Assembly: GCA_006503475.1 (NCBI GenBank)
Contig: RSEH01000293.1
Span: forward strand, 1 to 54,058
DNA length: 54,058 bases
From: Stentor roeselii
Lineage: Eukaryota > Ciliophora > Heterotrichea > Heterotrichida > Stentoridae
Direction: 5' to 3'
This document shows, in pieces, positions 1 through 10,109 of this stretch (positions are counted from its first letter, which is position 1; each line of letters begins with the position of its first letter). The notes below the pieces were generated by a model. The model was not told the DNA's origin, did no database searches, and was given only the letters and a program-made list of their open reading frames with translations. Both the position numbers and the translations under genes were made by a program.

Positions 1-456
1 GCTGCTATTTATATTACAATGTTACACGAATGTGCACATCTGTTGAGGCGGTTTAATTTCAAGACTATTAAAGAGGCAAAAAACTCATGGAATTCACCAA
101 ATGTTCAAGTTGACAACAAGAAAATATTTGAAAGCAATTTTGAATTCATTGAAGACCTAAAAAAAATCAAAGGAGAATCTGAATTTAAAGCGGAACAAGC
201 CTTGTTTGGTAGCGACATCAAGTTAATCACTTTACCAGCTGCCGAATATATCAGAGACTTTGAGCCTACGACTAATCTTCAAGATTTCAGAGTAAAATTC
301 TGGGACTTTCAAATGCAAGAAACAAATTCTGTGATTGAAATCAATCATTCGAACTCAGGAAGACTTTCTCTCTTTAAATGTGCTTATGCCAGCCTTTCTC
401 AATGCCATGAACGAGAAGTACTTGAAACGAAATCTAGGTTATTAAATATAAAATAA
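1..456 (+). CDS. HExxH metallopeptidase-like protein, 3' fragment
   Basis: The frame is open from base 1, so the gene begins outside the window; the ATG at 19 is probably internal. The open frame reads AAIYITMLHECAHLLRRF near the left edge. HECAH fits the HExxH zinc-binding and catalytic motif of gluzincin-type peptidases, in a hydrophobic helix as expected. About 45 residues later an acidic stretch, SEFKAEQALFG, could supply the third zinc ligand; this is inference. The rest is soluble with no membrane segment, and the frame ends in TAA. No family can be named from this C-terminal part. HExxH alone can occur by chance, so peptidase activity is a moderate-confidence call. The next 2.6 kb contain no intact gene. 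Confidence 0.5.
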   Translation, partial: AAIYITMLHECAHLLRRFNFKTIKEAKNSWNSPNVQVDNKKIFESNFEFIEDLKKIKGESEFKAEQALFGSDIKLITLPAAEYIRDFEPTTNLQDFRVKFWDFQMQETNSVIEINHSNSGRLSLFKCAYASLSQCHEREVLETKSRLLNIK

Positions 457-3119
457 GATTTAGTTATTAGAATGTGGATAAAAATACTAATAAAATTGGA
501 ATAAATTAGCTTCAGAGTTATAATTTAAATGTAATGTCAGCAAAAACAGCATTGAAAAATCAAAGTTTTGTGTAATTTTTTGATATCATTTTTTAAATCA
601 AAATTTAGCTGAAGTTTTATTGGCTTGAATTAAGGATACATTTATTAAAACTATTTCTAAACTTAAACCATCTCTGCTTCCTTAAAATTACAGCCTTTTT
701 ATGGTAATCTTTTGCAAACTTCAAAAAATTTAAATGATCATTTATTCAATGCAATTAGAAGAGTGACCCTAAGAGGTACAAATCGTTGGAATTTGGACGA
801 ATACCCATCGGGCCAGGCATCAGTCCCTCGAAAAGATCAGCCCTTAGGAGTTCAAAACGTTGCAACTTTGAAGAATACCCTTCAGGAGCCACTCGTAACG
901 AAAGACGCTTGGGAACTAAAAACCCTCAGACCCGGCTTACGAGGACCCTGAAGAAGCTGGAGAACAAGGCTCAGGCCCTTAGAAAAACATGGAATCAAAG
1001 TCTTGGAAAACTAACCTAAGGCAGCAGACGATATTTTTCTTCAGATCAAGTCAAAATCTTCAGCTTGTCGGTTTTTAATTTGTTTTTGCCCAAACTTCTC
1101 GCTGATGCTCATCATGGTTGCAGGAAAAGTCTCTTTAAATTCTGGGACTTTTTAGAAAAGCTCCTGAAGTGCTTTTAATGCTAACTGACGATTTCTTGAA
1201 AGTGATGATCGAAAAGGTTTGACCAGCACGAAGCAGAATTTAATGATCTATTCTCTGTTTTTAGCTAATGGGGATATTAAGTAGAGGAAATTAATTTAGT
1301 TTAGATTATTTATTAAGAATTCCTTATCACTTATATCAATTAGCTAGAAAGTTTGAGAAATGATTAATTTGATCAAATTTGTACGATCAAGAGAAATTTG
1401 AATATGCTCATGATCCTTAATACCAAGAAAATTATCTTTTTTTCTAATTACAAAAATCACTACATTGCCTACCCTTATACTTAAAGCATATGTTCAAGAA
1501 ACCTATATAACTGAACTTAATAAAATTGTTGATCTTACTTGATTGAATTTATCGATATGATTACCCAGAGATATTTATTACTAAATACTTGGTATTTTAC
1601 TTTAAAGTTAAATACAAATAAGCTAGTTCAAATCATCTTTTGAAATCCTCAAATGTCAATTCTTGAATATCTTGAACCTAAATCCCCAAAATGAATTTTA
1701 AGAGAATTAACAGTTAATTATTTAGGGGTTTTAAAATTTGTTAATAAAAGCACTAAATCATAATCTAAACCTTATAATATTACCTGTCAACTACTATCAC
1801 ACAGATTTCCTCGCATCTTTGTTAAACCTTTGTGCTTATTAAAAGCTTCTGAAATTAAATATTCGAATTTTAACTGACTCTACATTAAAATAGAAAGATA
1901 TATTTATCCCAGTTACAGCTTATGACCTTATAGGTATGAAATGAGTATTTGTAATAATCCTATACAATAAAAATTAAAACGAATTATAAAACTAACCAAA
2001 ATACTTCTAAAGAAATCCGATATAATAAATCATTTCAACTAATCTTATTTATCAACAACCTATATATCAAATATTTCAAAATTAGGTTGTTAAAACTACT
2101 CAAGAGATAGAGATCTTCCACTGATAATAAATAATTTCCAAACCTTTGAGAATAACTATCGAGAAAATTTACAAAATCTCCATTTCAAAGGCTTAATTAA
2201 TTATCTGACCAACTCTTTCTTATATTAAAAATTCAGAAAGATTTGAACATCAGGAAGTTAATTAGCGACTATATATTATCAGTTTGAATCAAATGAGAAT
2301 AACTTAAGCTAGATCGAACAGATGAGAACAATAATTTTTTCGTGAAAAGCTTCCAAATATTAAGAAAATTTCATAAGATCTCTATAAGAAATCCTCGAAT
2401 TTTTTTTAAAACGTTCATAAGCACGTTAATGTTGCTAAAGAAAATAAATTTAACCGGGTATGAACATAAAATCAAAATCTATAAAAATAAATTGAAAAAA
2501 TGAGATTATTGTTTTCATCATTTAGTCTGACTTATTCAAATTAAACTCTTTATTAATGATAGTGGATTACCTAAAATGATTCTGAAATAATGCATGATCG
2601 CTTTAATGCGGATCTACATTATCAATTTTTTTTCTCTTTTTTACTTTCTTACTAAATATGTTTATTCTTCAATAAAATACATTTTATATCAATAAAAATA
2701 TATCTTCATAATATTTGAAATTTTATAGTAATTTTTATTATTTCATTTAAATTGTGTTTATATAACTGCTTTTTTTTGCCAAGACTTAATATTTCTGATC
2801 ATTAAATTAGTACTCGAAATAAATTTTGTGAATTTTATTATTATGTTTATTCTTTTTCAAATTGAAATGGTTGAATTAATTTAAATAATATAGTTTTCGA
2901 CGTTTTATGCATTTTTTGAATTCTTTTCAAGATTATCGACTGAAGAGTTAAAATTTCAGTTTTTTCCTTCCTGAAATTTAATAGATGAGATTAGCATATT
3001 TATGATACCAAAAATTTCATTTATTCCAAGAATATGATTTATTAAACCAACTTCTGATTTATTCAAAAACTCTAATAGTAAGAGCAAATAAACTTTTAAT
3101 TTCCTAATAAATCTAGTTA
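457..3119. other. AT-rich gene-poor stretch
   Basis: No intact gene is visible. The sequence is very AT-rich with frequent stops in all frames, apart from a GC-richer patch at about 712-1260 listed separately. No tRNA, rRNA or long tandem array was found by eye. Confidence 0.6.
712..1260 (+). pseudogene. Decayed coding patch with a degenerate internal repeat
   Basis: This patch is clearly richer in G and C than its surroundings. It contains two related units starting near 784 and 858. Unit 1 reads RWNLDEYPSGQASVPRK in one frame. Unit 2 reads RCNFEEYPSGATRNERR in another frame. The offset is 74 nt, not a multiple of three, so a frameshift separates the repeats. The second frame continues to about 1016 and then stops. 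Further coding-like scraps follow to about 1260, including KFWDF near 1136-1151. No single frame spans the patch and no good start codon exists, so it is best read as a broken gene copy. The family is not recognised. Confidence 0.35.
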
Positions 3120-3590
3120 CTATAAAATTACTAAAGATTTCAAAACTGAATCTTCAATATTTCCTGAAATATTGATCCTTAGTTTTTTTGTTTTCTTTTT
3201 GAAGTAAAACTTTTTTTGAGTGTTGATACCTAACTTTTGTTTCATCATGATATTAAATGTATCAATTAGAATTTCTTTTTCTTTGATTTCTAATGACTTA
3301 AGTTGAAATTTAAGAGAGTAGTTGCATCTTCTCTTCACTTTATAATTAAACATCCCGTTTACTTTTGATATTGCCGCATTAACATCAGAAAAATATTTTT
3401 TAAACCTTTCTGGACTCCCTTTAAAGTTCAAGTGTTTGATGTTGAAAGGACTAGGAAGATTTTCTTGTTGCATGTATAATCCAAATCTATAAAGACGTTT
3501 TTGATGGTATTTCTTCATTAATTTGAAATGTTTCTGTTCTTTTTTTCTAGGATTGGCCTTGAGATTTTTATCAGGCATGAATAAGAACAT
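3120..3590 (-). CDS. Basic hypothetical protein, 156 aa
   Basis: An ATG-initiated frame of 156 residues rich in Lys, Phe and Asn, with no recognisable domain, signal peptide or membrane helix. Basic runs such as ANPRKKEQKHFKLMKKYHQK near the N-terminus would suit nucleic-acid or ribosome contact, but that is speculation. It lies alone in AT-rich DNA, and coding potential is supported only by length. A chance ORF in AT-rich sequence is a real alternative. Confidence 0.4.
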   Translation of the reverse strand: MFLFMPDKNLKANPRKKEQKHFKLMKKYHQKRLYRFGLYMQQENLPSPFNIKHLNFKGSPERFKKYFSDVNAAISKVNGMFNYKVKRRCNYSLKFQLKSLEIKEKEILIDTFNIMMKQKLGINTQKKFYFKKKTKKLRINISGNIEDSVLKSLVIL

Positions 3591-3858
3591 TTTTTATTTG
3601 ATATAACCATTTGAGATAGATAAGAGGTTTGAGAAAATATACTGAATAACTATTCGAATAAATTATGAATAAATATATCTAAGGAACTGCTCATCATTAT
3701 CAATCAAAACTAGCAAAGTAATATGAAAAGTCCCACAAGCTAAGTTACATCAGGTAACCAACTCAAATACCGACCAAACCGCATGATACTCAAAGCATTT
3801 CCTGTCAACATAATTTAAATTACTCAAGCACTCAACCTATGTTCAGCAATCTTTAACC

Positions 3859-5560
3859 ATGTCCAAAAGTCTAAAGAAACCAGATGAAAATACAGCTGAT
3901 TTCCTTAGGTCATTTCTCTTACAATCCTACCGAGGTGCTAGTTTCATCCCATTCTCATCACTTCTATTCAAGGCAAGACACTTAGACTCAGGGCAGTTGA
4001 AACTTTTTAACGATAAGTTTAAACACACAGCTCACTGACACTGACGCGAATTTCAACAGACCTAAAAGTATCTCTGGATAAGACTTGGTTATTACTGGAA
4101 TTAGTGACGAAATTTCTGAAGATAAATCAAGAGAATTGTCAAGAGATTGAAAAAGAAAAAACGTTGATCATTCGAGTGCCGGTAATTGCTGTTCAGTCCG
4201 TCTTATTTCCAGATCTCAGGCGTTACCATGACTCAAGAAGCCGCTTCCTGGCTTTAGACAAACCTGGGCATTTACTTGAAAAGTAAGACTTCGAGAGAGA
4301 GGGAATTTTCTTCCAGAAATAGCCAAAAAATCATTCTTTTAACCACCTGGAACTTTTCTATCTCCAGACCTGCTAGTGAGTGGAGAGCAAATCGTTCATT
4401 TTCGGTCTCTTCGGCACTTTCACAGGAAGTCAAGTACAGAACTCATCAACTTAAACATTCCTCGCATTCTTCTCACTTGTTACTGATATGTTACAGGCTT
4501 TTGAAATACATCTTAGAATTGACAAACAACTCTCTGAGTTGCCTTCGATTGTTAAAAAATTGGAGTTTTTATCATCATCATCTCTTGGGTCGGATTACTA
4601 TAATTGGCTGAGTAAATGATTTAACTATCGAATGAAAATCACTTGATGCATAGTTTAATAACCACCAACTGAACGCTTTAATAAAAGAGTCAGACTCAAT
4701 AAACATCCCATCTCTAATAAAAACTTGCAAAACCTATTCAATCCAAACACCTAAAGTTTCCAAAGATACCTGCAGGATCCATCCTCTTCACTGGTATCAA
4801 CACATTTCTAGAAAAACTGCACAGGTATCTCTGCAACTTCAACCTTTCAGAGATTTCCTGTCTCAAGAGACTCAATGCTTCACTGGTAATGAACTTACCC
4901 AGAGCACAGTTTCGCCAAATCAAGCCAATCGAGGATCGTAATAGTTTTTTCTGAGTCACGAGAAAAAGCGAAGCTGATCTAAGAGTTCAAGTTTCTGAAG
5001 TCATGGCAGCGACAAGGAAACTAAGAAAATTTGAAGCAAGACTCGGTGATCAAGTAAAAATCGGCAAAGAAAGAAGGAAAACTGGGCAGCTTTGAAACAA
5101 GGCACAGTCATCAAGTATAAATCGAAAACCTCCTGACCTAGCTGCCGTGTCTTTTATTGTTAGACATTGCTTTGCTGTTGAGAAGAAATCAGGAAGATGG
5201 ACCTTTTATTATCTTGTTCAAGGCGGTCAACATGGCGAAATTCGCTGCTGAGAAGAAGGCTACAAAGACATGCAAGATTTTTTTACTTTCGCAGGAACTT
5301 GAAGAATTTCAGATCCTTAGAAAATAGAAAGTCAAAGGCAACCTCGAAGATCGGGGAAAATGCTGGAAGATGACTAAAAACACGGAAAACTGATCGAGTT
5401 TAAAGAATGCATCTTTAAATAGAGACTTAACTTGAATATGTTGAAAGTGATCGGTTCGGGTGAGCTCTTGATCGAAAAACAACAGTCGACATCAAGAAAG
5501 TTTTTAAGATCTCAAAGGACCTTTTTACCTCTCTAGGATTTGATTAAGTTCACAGCTACC
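3859..5560 (+). pseudogene. Shattered coding region, family unknown
   Basis: About 1.7 kb of GC-richer DNA with coding-like translations that jump between frames. Examples on the + strand: a 59-residue ATG frame at 3859-4038; a frame giving IIRVPVIAVQSVLFPDLRRY around 4160-4225; a 43-residue ATG frame at 4488-4619 including IDKQLSELPSIVKKLEF; a frame around 4740-4950 including NLSEISCLKRLNASLVMNLP; and around 4970-5100 DLRVQVSEVMAATRKLRKFE. Each is closed by stops or shifts, and no set of 15-nt introns that I could see joins them. This looks like a degraded gene or genes rather than random intergenic DNA. I recognise no family. Undetected introns in a live gene are the alternative. Confidence 0.35.
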
Positions 5561-5704
5561 GATCTTCATAATTCTTGAAAAATATTTCAGTCTCTTTTCT
5601 GATCTGCACTTAAAACTACGAATTAACCGATTTGTGACCATTTTATAAAGTCAATTAAATACCATTTTTATTCCCCGCCAATTCTACTAATAAATAAATA
5701 CACT

Positions 5705-5709
5705 TATAA
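5705..5709 (+). promoter_or_regulatory. TATAA element touching the start codon
   Basis: TATAA immediately precedes the ATG at 5710, giving TATAAATG. The same arrangement recurs at many starts in this window. Confidence 0.45.
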
Positions 5710-8700
5710 ATGCAAAGATCTCTTCAACAAAAATCAATCTTTCCTGTCACATACTCATGCGCACTATGCAAAAAGGAAGTAAAATCTACTTACATCACAG
5801 GGCATGATAGTGTATGCATTAAGAAGTCAATTAACTCTATAAGTTCATATAAACTAGATGAAAACTATGAGTCTAAAGTTTCTGATTTCCTGTCTTTGAG
5901 GATCCAAGAATTAAGAATCTCTATCAATTCATCAATATCTGAAGCATCTAGTTCAGATGGAGATTCGATAAATGAAAGTCTCAAGAAAATAAACAAAAAA
6001 CTAAATAAGCTTTCTAAACTAAAAGCTAAAAAATCATTTATTGCATCAGAACTGTTCTACTTAGAAAAGTCGATTATTTTCACTACATATTTGTCGAATT
6101 CTAGTAAAATATATAATTTTAACAAAATGAACTACAAGAAATTAAATTTGGATTGCTTTAGTAGATATTTTCGATTCTACTCTTACACGCTTAAGGAAGA
6201 GGGAACAAGTATAAGTATGGAAAAAAACTTTATAGCTTATAGTAATACTTCCTCTGTTTCAGTTTATGACTGTGATAAAGAGCTGATCATCTTTAGAATC
6301 AGTGAAAAGAAAATTTATTGTGTTGATCTTATAGTGAATAAAAAGCAAGTAGCTTATAACTTTAAAGAAGAATTTATTAAAATTATGAATTTTCGCAATA
6401 GTAATTTGGTTGCTATACTCAAATTGGCTAGTTCAAAAGTATTAAGCTTTAAATTTTCAAAGGATAAAAGTATTATTATTGCGAATTATATGAGTCAAAT
6501 AGTAGTTTCAAAGTTATCTGATGAAAATAATAAAGTGATTGTGACAAAAGAGAAAAATGATAAAATTAAAGATGGAACTACTTATTTTGTTATAAGTTTA
6601 CAAAATGGATTTTTCATTTACTTCAATGTAGATATTGTTGTTTACAATATACCAAATAAATGTGTAGAAGAGAAAATTATTGTTGACAACGAAATCATAA
6701 ATTTGACACTTTTTAATGATGATAATACATTACTTTACTCAACACGTGAATCTATTAATATTCACTTACTAAATACTAAACAAAATATATATAGCTTTAA
6801 ATATAACTTCAACTATTTTATAGATAAAACCTGTTCATTCCTTTATTTTGAAAATGAAATAGTCTTTGATATCAATAGATCAGAATTAGGAAGTAAGCAC
6901 TCCCAAGCAAATCCCATAAAATTAATGAAAACAAATTCTTATAAAAATTTCTCAATCAATAGCTTGAAAAACAATGAAATTTTTAAAGATCAGCAAAAAT
7001 ATTTCCTTCAAAAAGGTAATCTAAAAATTGCCACATCATTTTCCAATTTTAAAAAAAATCCCTGTAACAGCTTTTTAAGTAAGTGCAACCTGAAGAAGTT
7101 CTTTCAAATCGAAAATAAGAAAGTATTGGTAGTTTCTGTATATTCAAATGATGAAGACCATAGCTTTTTAGTTTTTGAATCGAAAAAAATGTTTATTTTT
7201 ACTTATTGTGATATTTGGACTCATTTGACTGTTAGTAACAACCTAAGATATCTGATTTTCAATCAAGATAATATTATTAAATTATGGGATATTTTAAACA
7301 AAAAGACATTAGATGAGTATTTCGAATATTTTGGACATAATAGGAGAACCTCTGCCAGTGAAATAGTAAACTTTCAGGTTACTCCATCAAAACGATATTT
7401 ACTAATTAATTCAAAATCAGGAATTTTATTTACTTTAAAAAAAATAAACAAATCTAACTTAGATATATTTGATTCAAAAATAATAAAGTTTCATAGAGAG
7501 AGACAAACTCTTGCACTAATCCTTAAGAAAGGATACTTGAATATTTTAGATTTAAATGATCAAACACAAAAAGGAACATTATCAGTAAAAGGATTTCGCA
7601 TAAATCAAATTTTTTTTAAAGTTTTAGAGCAACAAATTATAATCGTTTCAGAAACGCTCATGATTATATTTAATATCACTACCTTAAAAATAGATTTTAA
7701 ATGCGAATACAACCAGATGCTTTACTTCGAAGAAAAACTATCACCAGGAAATTCACATTTAGTCCTAGTCTCTAACCATTCAGCCCTTATAATAAAGCTC
7801 AGCACTCCTCGATATAAAAAACCTAAATTAGTCTACAATTTATGTCTAAAGTCAAAAGAACAAGTAGACTTTTCATTAAAAAACTCATATTTACTGATTG
7901 CTGGACCGTGCATGTTGTTTATTTACAAGCTTCCTTCTTGCCAGGTTGAAAAAATAATAGATTTATGTTATTCAGTTAACAGACTTCCAACACTTTATAT
8001 ATTTGGTCAGTCAAAGTTCTCAATAGTTCTTTTGATAGAACTAAGAAAACAAAATAGTACTGAAGATGTTCATGATAATGTAAAGAGTGTAACATTTTGT
8101 GTCATAGATATGAAAGAACAGATATTACTAGAAACATTCAATCATGATATAAGTGAATTTTCAGGGATCAAACTGATTCAAAGTGAAAGGTGCCTAAGAT
8201 TAATCTCTCATAAATCTTTGGTGATAATGGAATTAAAAGATAAATTTGAGCACATATTATATTCATCAAACTGTTTGAAAATAAATGAAAAATTTCTGGA
8301 TAGTATTTGTTGTATAAATTCCATTAATATCTTGGATCAATTTTTCACTAAACAAAATGAAGAAATTCTTAACCATATCAAAGATATTGTATTTACACAC
8401 GATGGTTCAAAAATGTTTACCTTTAGTGAATATCTTATGAAGTTGACTGGAGGAATCAGAAATCAAGATGGTACATTTACAGAGTCATTTTATAACAAGA
8501 TTGATTTTTATTACATTTTTAAACAAAAGTATATTTTCTATCAAACCAAAAAAAATAACTGGCTTAGCATTTATGATTTGAGGACTGGATGCGAAAGGGA
8601 TCTCATAACTTATAAAGAATATAAATTAACTTTAAAGATTTTTACACTTGATGACCATAAAGTTTTATTTTACAACAAAAACTGGCTACTTTCAGAAAAT

Positions 8701-9144
8701 GAGTCTTTTTATCCTAATCAATTTAGCAAATTAATTATTTTACATCAGGAAAATTCTGGATCAAATGTTTTCTTTGTGAATAAATCAATGAGCATATTTG
8801 CACATTTAAAGTTAATGAAAATTAAAATTCTTTTACTTAAAAGTATGACTAAGATTACTTATACCAAACCTTTTTATCATACTATCAAGCAAATTTTAAA
8901 AAATAAGAAGTTTATTATAGTTGAGAATACTATTGGAAATATTTTTTTGTTAAATTTAGAGAATATGACTATCACAACTTCAATTCATAGTTTTTATGAT
9001 TCGAATGTCATGCATTTGACCAGCTATGGTGATTTTTTATTAAATTATCCATATTCTCGAGATTTTATTTGTATTTCATCGAAAAGTTTGACTTCTTTAT
9101 TGAAGATTGAATATAATTTGCTCAACAAAAACGAATTACCTTAA
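5710..9144 (+). CDS. C2HC zinc-finger / WD40-like beta-propeller protein, 1144 aa
   Basis: A single uninterrupted frame of 1144 residues that starts directly after TATAA and ends in TAA. Near the N-terminus Cys17, Cys20, His32 and Cys36 form a CxxC-x11-HxxxC pattern, consistent with a small C2HC zinc finger. A Ser/Lys-rich stretch follows (about 40-125). The remainder is made of repeated beta-strand-like segments with degenerate WD-type motifs, the clearest being IIKLWDI near residue 520, so one or more beta-propellers are likely. There are no membrane helices. Codons are strongly AT-biased: a sample line at 6961-7020 is 14/60 G+C by my count, lower than the compact gene zone to the right. 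It stands alone between gene-poor stretches. The function is unknown; a scaffold role is inferred from the fold only. Confidence 0.85.
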   Translation: MQRSLQQKSIFPVTYSCALCKKEVKSTYITGHDSVCIKKSINSISSYKLDENYESKVSDFLSLRIQELRISINSSISEASSSDGDSINESLKKINKKLNKLSKLKAKKSFIASELFYLEKSIIFTTYLSNSSKIYNFNKMNYKKLNLDCFSRYFRFYSYTLKEEGTSISMEKNFIAYSNTSSVSVYDCDKELIIFRISEKKIYCVDLIVNKKQVAYNFKEEFIKIMNFRNSNLVAILKLASSKVLSFKFSKDKSIIIANYMSQIVVSKLSDENNKVIVTKEKNDKIKDGTTYFVISLQNGFFIYFNVDIVVYNIPNKCVEEKIIVDNEIINLTLFNDDNTLLYSTRESINIHLLNTKQNIYSFKYNFNYFIDKTCSFLYFENEIVFDINRSELGSKHSQANPIKLMKTNSYKNFSINSLKNNEIFKDQQKYFLQKGNLKIATSFSNFKKNPCNSFLSKCNLKKFFQIENKKVLVVSVYSNDEDHSFLVFESKKMFIFTYCDIWTHLTVSNNLRYLIFNQDNIIKLWDILNKKTLDEYFEYFGHNRRTSASEIVNFQVTPSKRYLLINSKSGILFTLKKINKSNLDIFDSKIIKFHRERQTLALILKKGYLNILDLNDQTQKGTLSVKGFRINQIFFKVLEQQIIIVSETLMIIFNITTLKIDFKCEYNQMLYFEEKLSPGNSHLVLVSNHSALIIKLSTPRYKKPKLVYNLCLKSKEQVDFSLKNSYLLIAGPCMLFIYKLPSCQVEKIIDLCYSVNRLPTLYIFGQSKFSIVLLIELRKQNSTEDVHDNVKSVTFCVIDMKEQILLETFNHDISEFSGIKLIQSERCLRLISHKSLVIMELKDKFEHILYSSNCLKINEKFLDSICCINSINILDQFFTKQNEEILNHIKDIVFTHDGSKMFTFSEYLMKLTGGIRNQDGTFTESFYNKIDFYYIFKQKYIFYQTKKNNWLSIYDLRTGCERDLITYKEYKLTLKIFTLDDHKVLFYNKNWLLSENESFYPNQFSKLIILHQENSGSNVFFVNKSMSIFAHLKLMKIKILLLKSMTKITYTKPFYHTIKQILKNKKFIIVENTIGNIFLLNLENMTITTSIHSFYDSNVMHLTSYGDFLLNYPYSRDFICISSKSLTSLLKIEYNLLNKNELP

Positions 9145-9432
9145 TTCAAATCATTATTCTTTAATAATATTAGATTTTTTAATAGATATATATTAGAGTT
9201 ATGATTATACTAAGGTTCATTCAATTATTGCTGATTGAGATCAATGAAATATTATCACGCAGTCTTTATTAAATATTGATGTGATTCATTCCATAAAGTT
9301 ATTCGAATTAATAGCAAAGAATATCATCTTTACCAATATGAGCATCAGAATTATCAGAGATATTCTAAATAATAAAAAGCAGCAAATTCAACTTTCTAAA
9401 CATTCTAATTACCTATTTTACTAATAAATCTA

Positions 9433-10104
9433 TTAAGGCTCATCACTAGGAGGAGGATCAGGAATAGGAACTGCAGGATCAGTACCAGTAGTAGAGCCAT
9501 CAATATCAGGAGCATCAGGATCCTTAGGACCGATCAGAATATCATCAGTATTAGCAGTATAAGGATAGCACATATCAGGATATTGCACTGTAAAGTAAAG
9601 ATCATTGTCAGTAAATCCTCTTTCGTAAGCAAGGTGCAAGAAAGAACTGAAGTTAAAATGAGGATCTGTTGAAAAAAATTCAATATAGTCTCTTCTCAAA
9701 TATTTCATTGAGCTGCAAAAGTAAATCACAGCATAAGTCTCCAAGTCCGTTGCAATAATTGCTCCAGTAAGAATCAATCCATTAACAGTCATTGTGAACT
9801 GCCCCCTTTTACCAGGTATAGGACTATATTGAAAATAGGCATGTTTCTGATATTCAACCCCATCTATCGCCATGTATATTACAGAGTATTCTGAAAACTC
9901 AGTGTCTTTAACGCTTGTTCTATAAACACATTCACCTACAGCCGAAGGCCCTATATTCGATCGAACTACCTGGTAAAAAGGACGATTGAAGAAGTCAAGG
10001 TTGAAAGACTCAAGCATGGTTTCAACCCCACATCTCCCAAAATGACCTTCTTGCCAATTCCAAGCGGAAGAGGATGATAAAAGACTTAATAACAAAAGAA
10101 CCAT
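9433..10104 (-). CDS. Secreted lipocalin-like protein, 223 aa
   Basis: Residues 1-14 form a signal peptide (Met, then a Leu-rich core, then SSSSA with likely cleavage after Ala14). The mature N-terminus has a lipocalin-like start: ESFNLDFFNRPFYQVVRS matches the position of the family's first strand, with the usual GxW replaced by NRPFY. YAVIYFC (124-130) matches the later YAxVYSC-type strand, and the RRDYIEFFS region begins the C-terminal helix. Cysteines at 25, 59, 130 and 179 have nearly the same spacing as the two disulfides of apolipoprotein D (8-114, 41-165). Residues after about 190 form an Asp/Pro-rich tail. The ATG follows ATATAA on the minus strand. Lipocalins bind small hydrophobic ligands; the ligand here is unknown. 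Confidence 0.75.
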   Translation of the reverse strand: MVLLLLSLLSSSSAWNWQEGHFGRCGVETMLESFNLDFFNRPFYQVVRSNIGPSAVGECVYRTSVKDTEFSEYSVIYMAIDGVEYQKHAYFQYSPIPGKRGQFTMTVNGLILTGAIIATDLETYAVIYFCSSMKYLRRDYIEFFSTDPHFNFSSFLHLAYERGFTDNDLYFTVQYPDMCYPYTANTDDILIGPKDPDAPDIDGSTTGTDPAVPIPDPPPSDEP

Positions 10105-10109
10105 TTATA
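10105..10109 (-). promoter_or_regulatory. TATAA element touching the start codon
   Basis: Read on the minus strand, TATAA lies directly before the ATG of the lipocalin-like gene, as at several other starts. Confidence 0.4.

Noticed and set aside
784-930. Similarity of the DEYPSG motif to NucA/NucB-type nucleases (DEYPF...)
   Set aside because: It is a short motif only. The surrounding residues and catalytic pattern do not match, and the region is frameshifted.
295-1151. A shared 15-nt string AAATTCTGGGACTTT at 295-309 and 1137-1151
   Set aside because: The flanks do not align beyond the string, so a duplication cannot be supported, although both encode KFWDF in one frame.
4104-4286. A 60-residue frame in the decayed patch treated as a separate gene
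   Set aside because: It starts at GTG and ends within the fragmented region. It is better read as part of the pseudogene.
5430-5530. LNMLKVIGSGEL near 5430 as a protein-kinase glycine loop remnant
   Set aside because: The full GxGxxG pattern and downstream Lys motif are missing. A dozen residues cannot support it.
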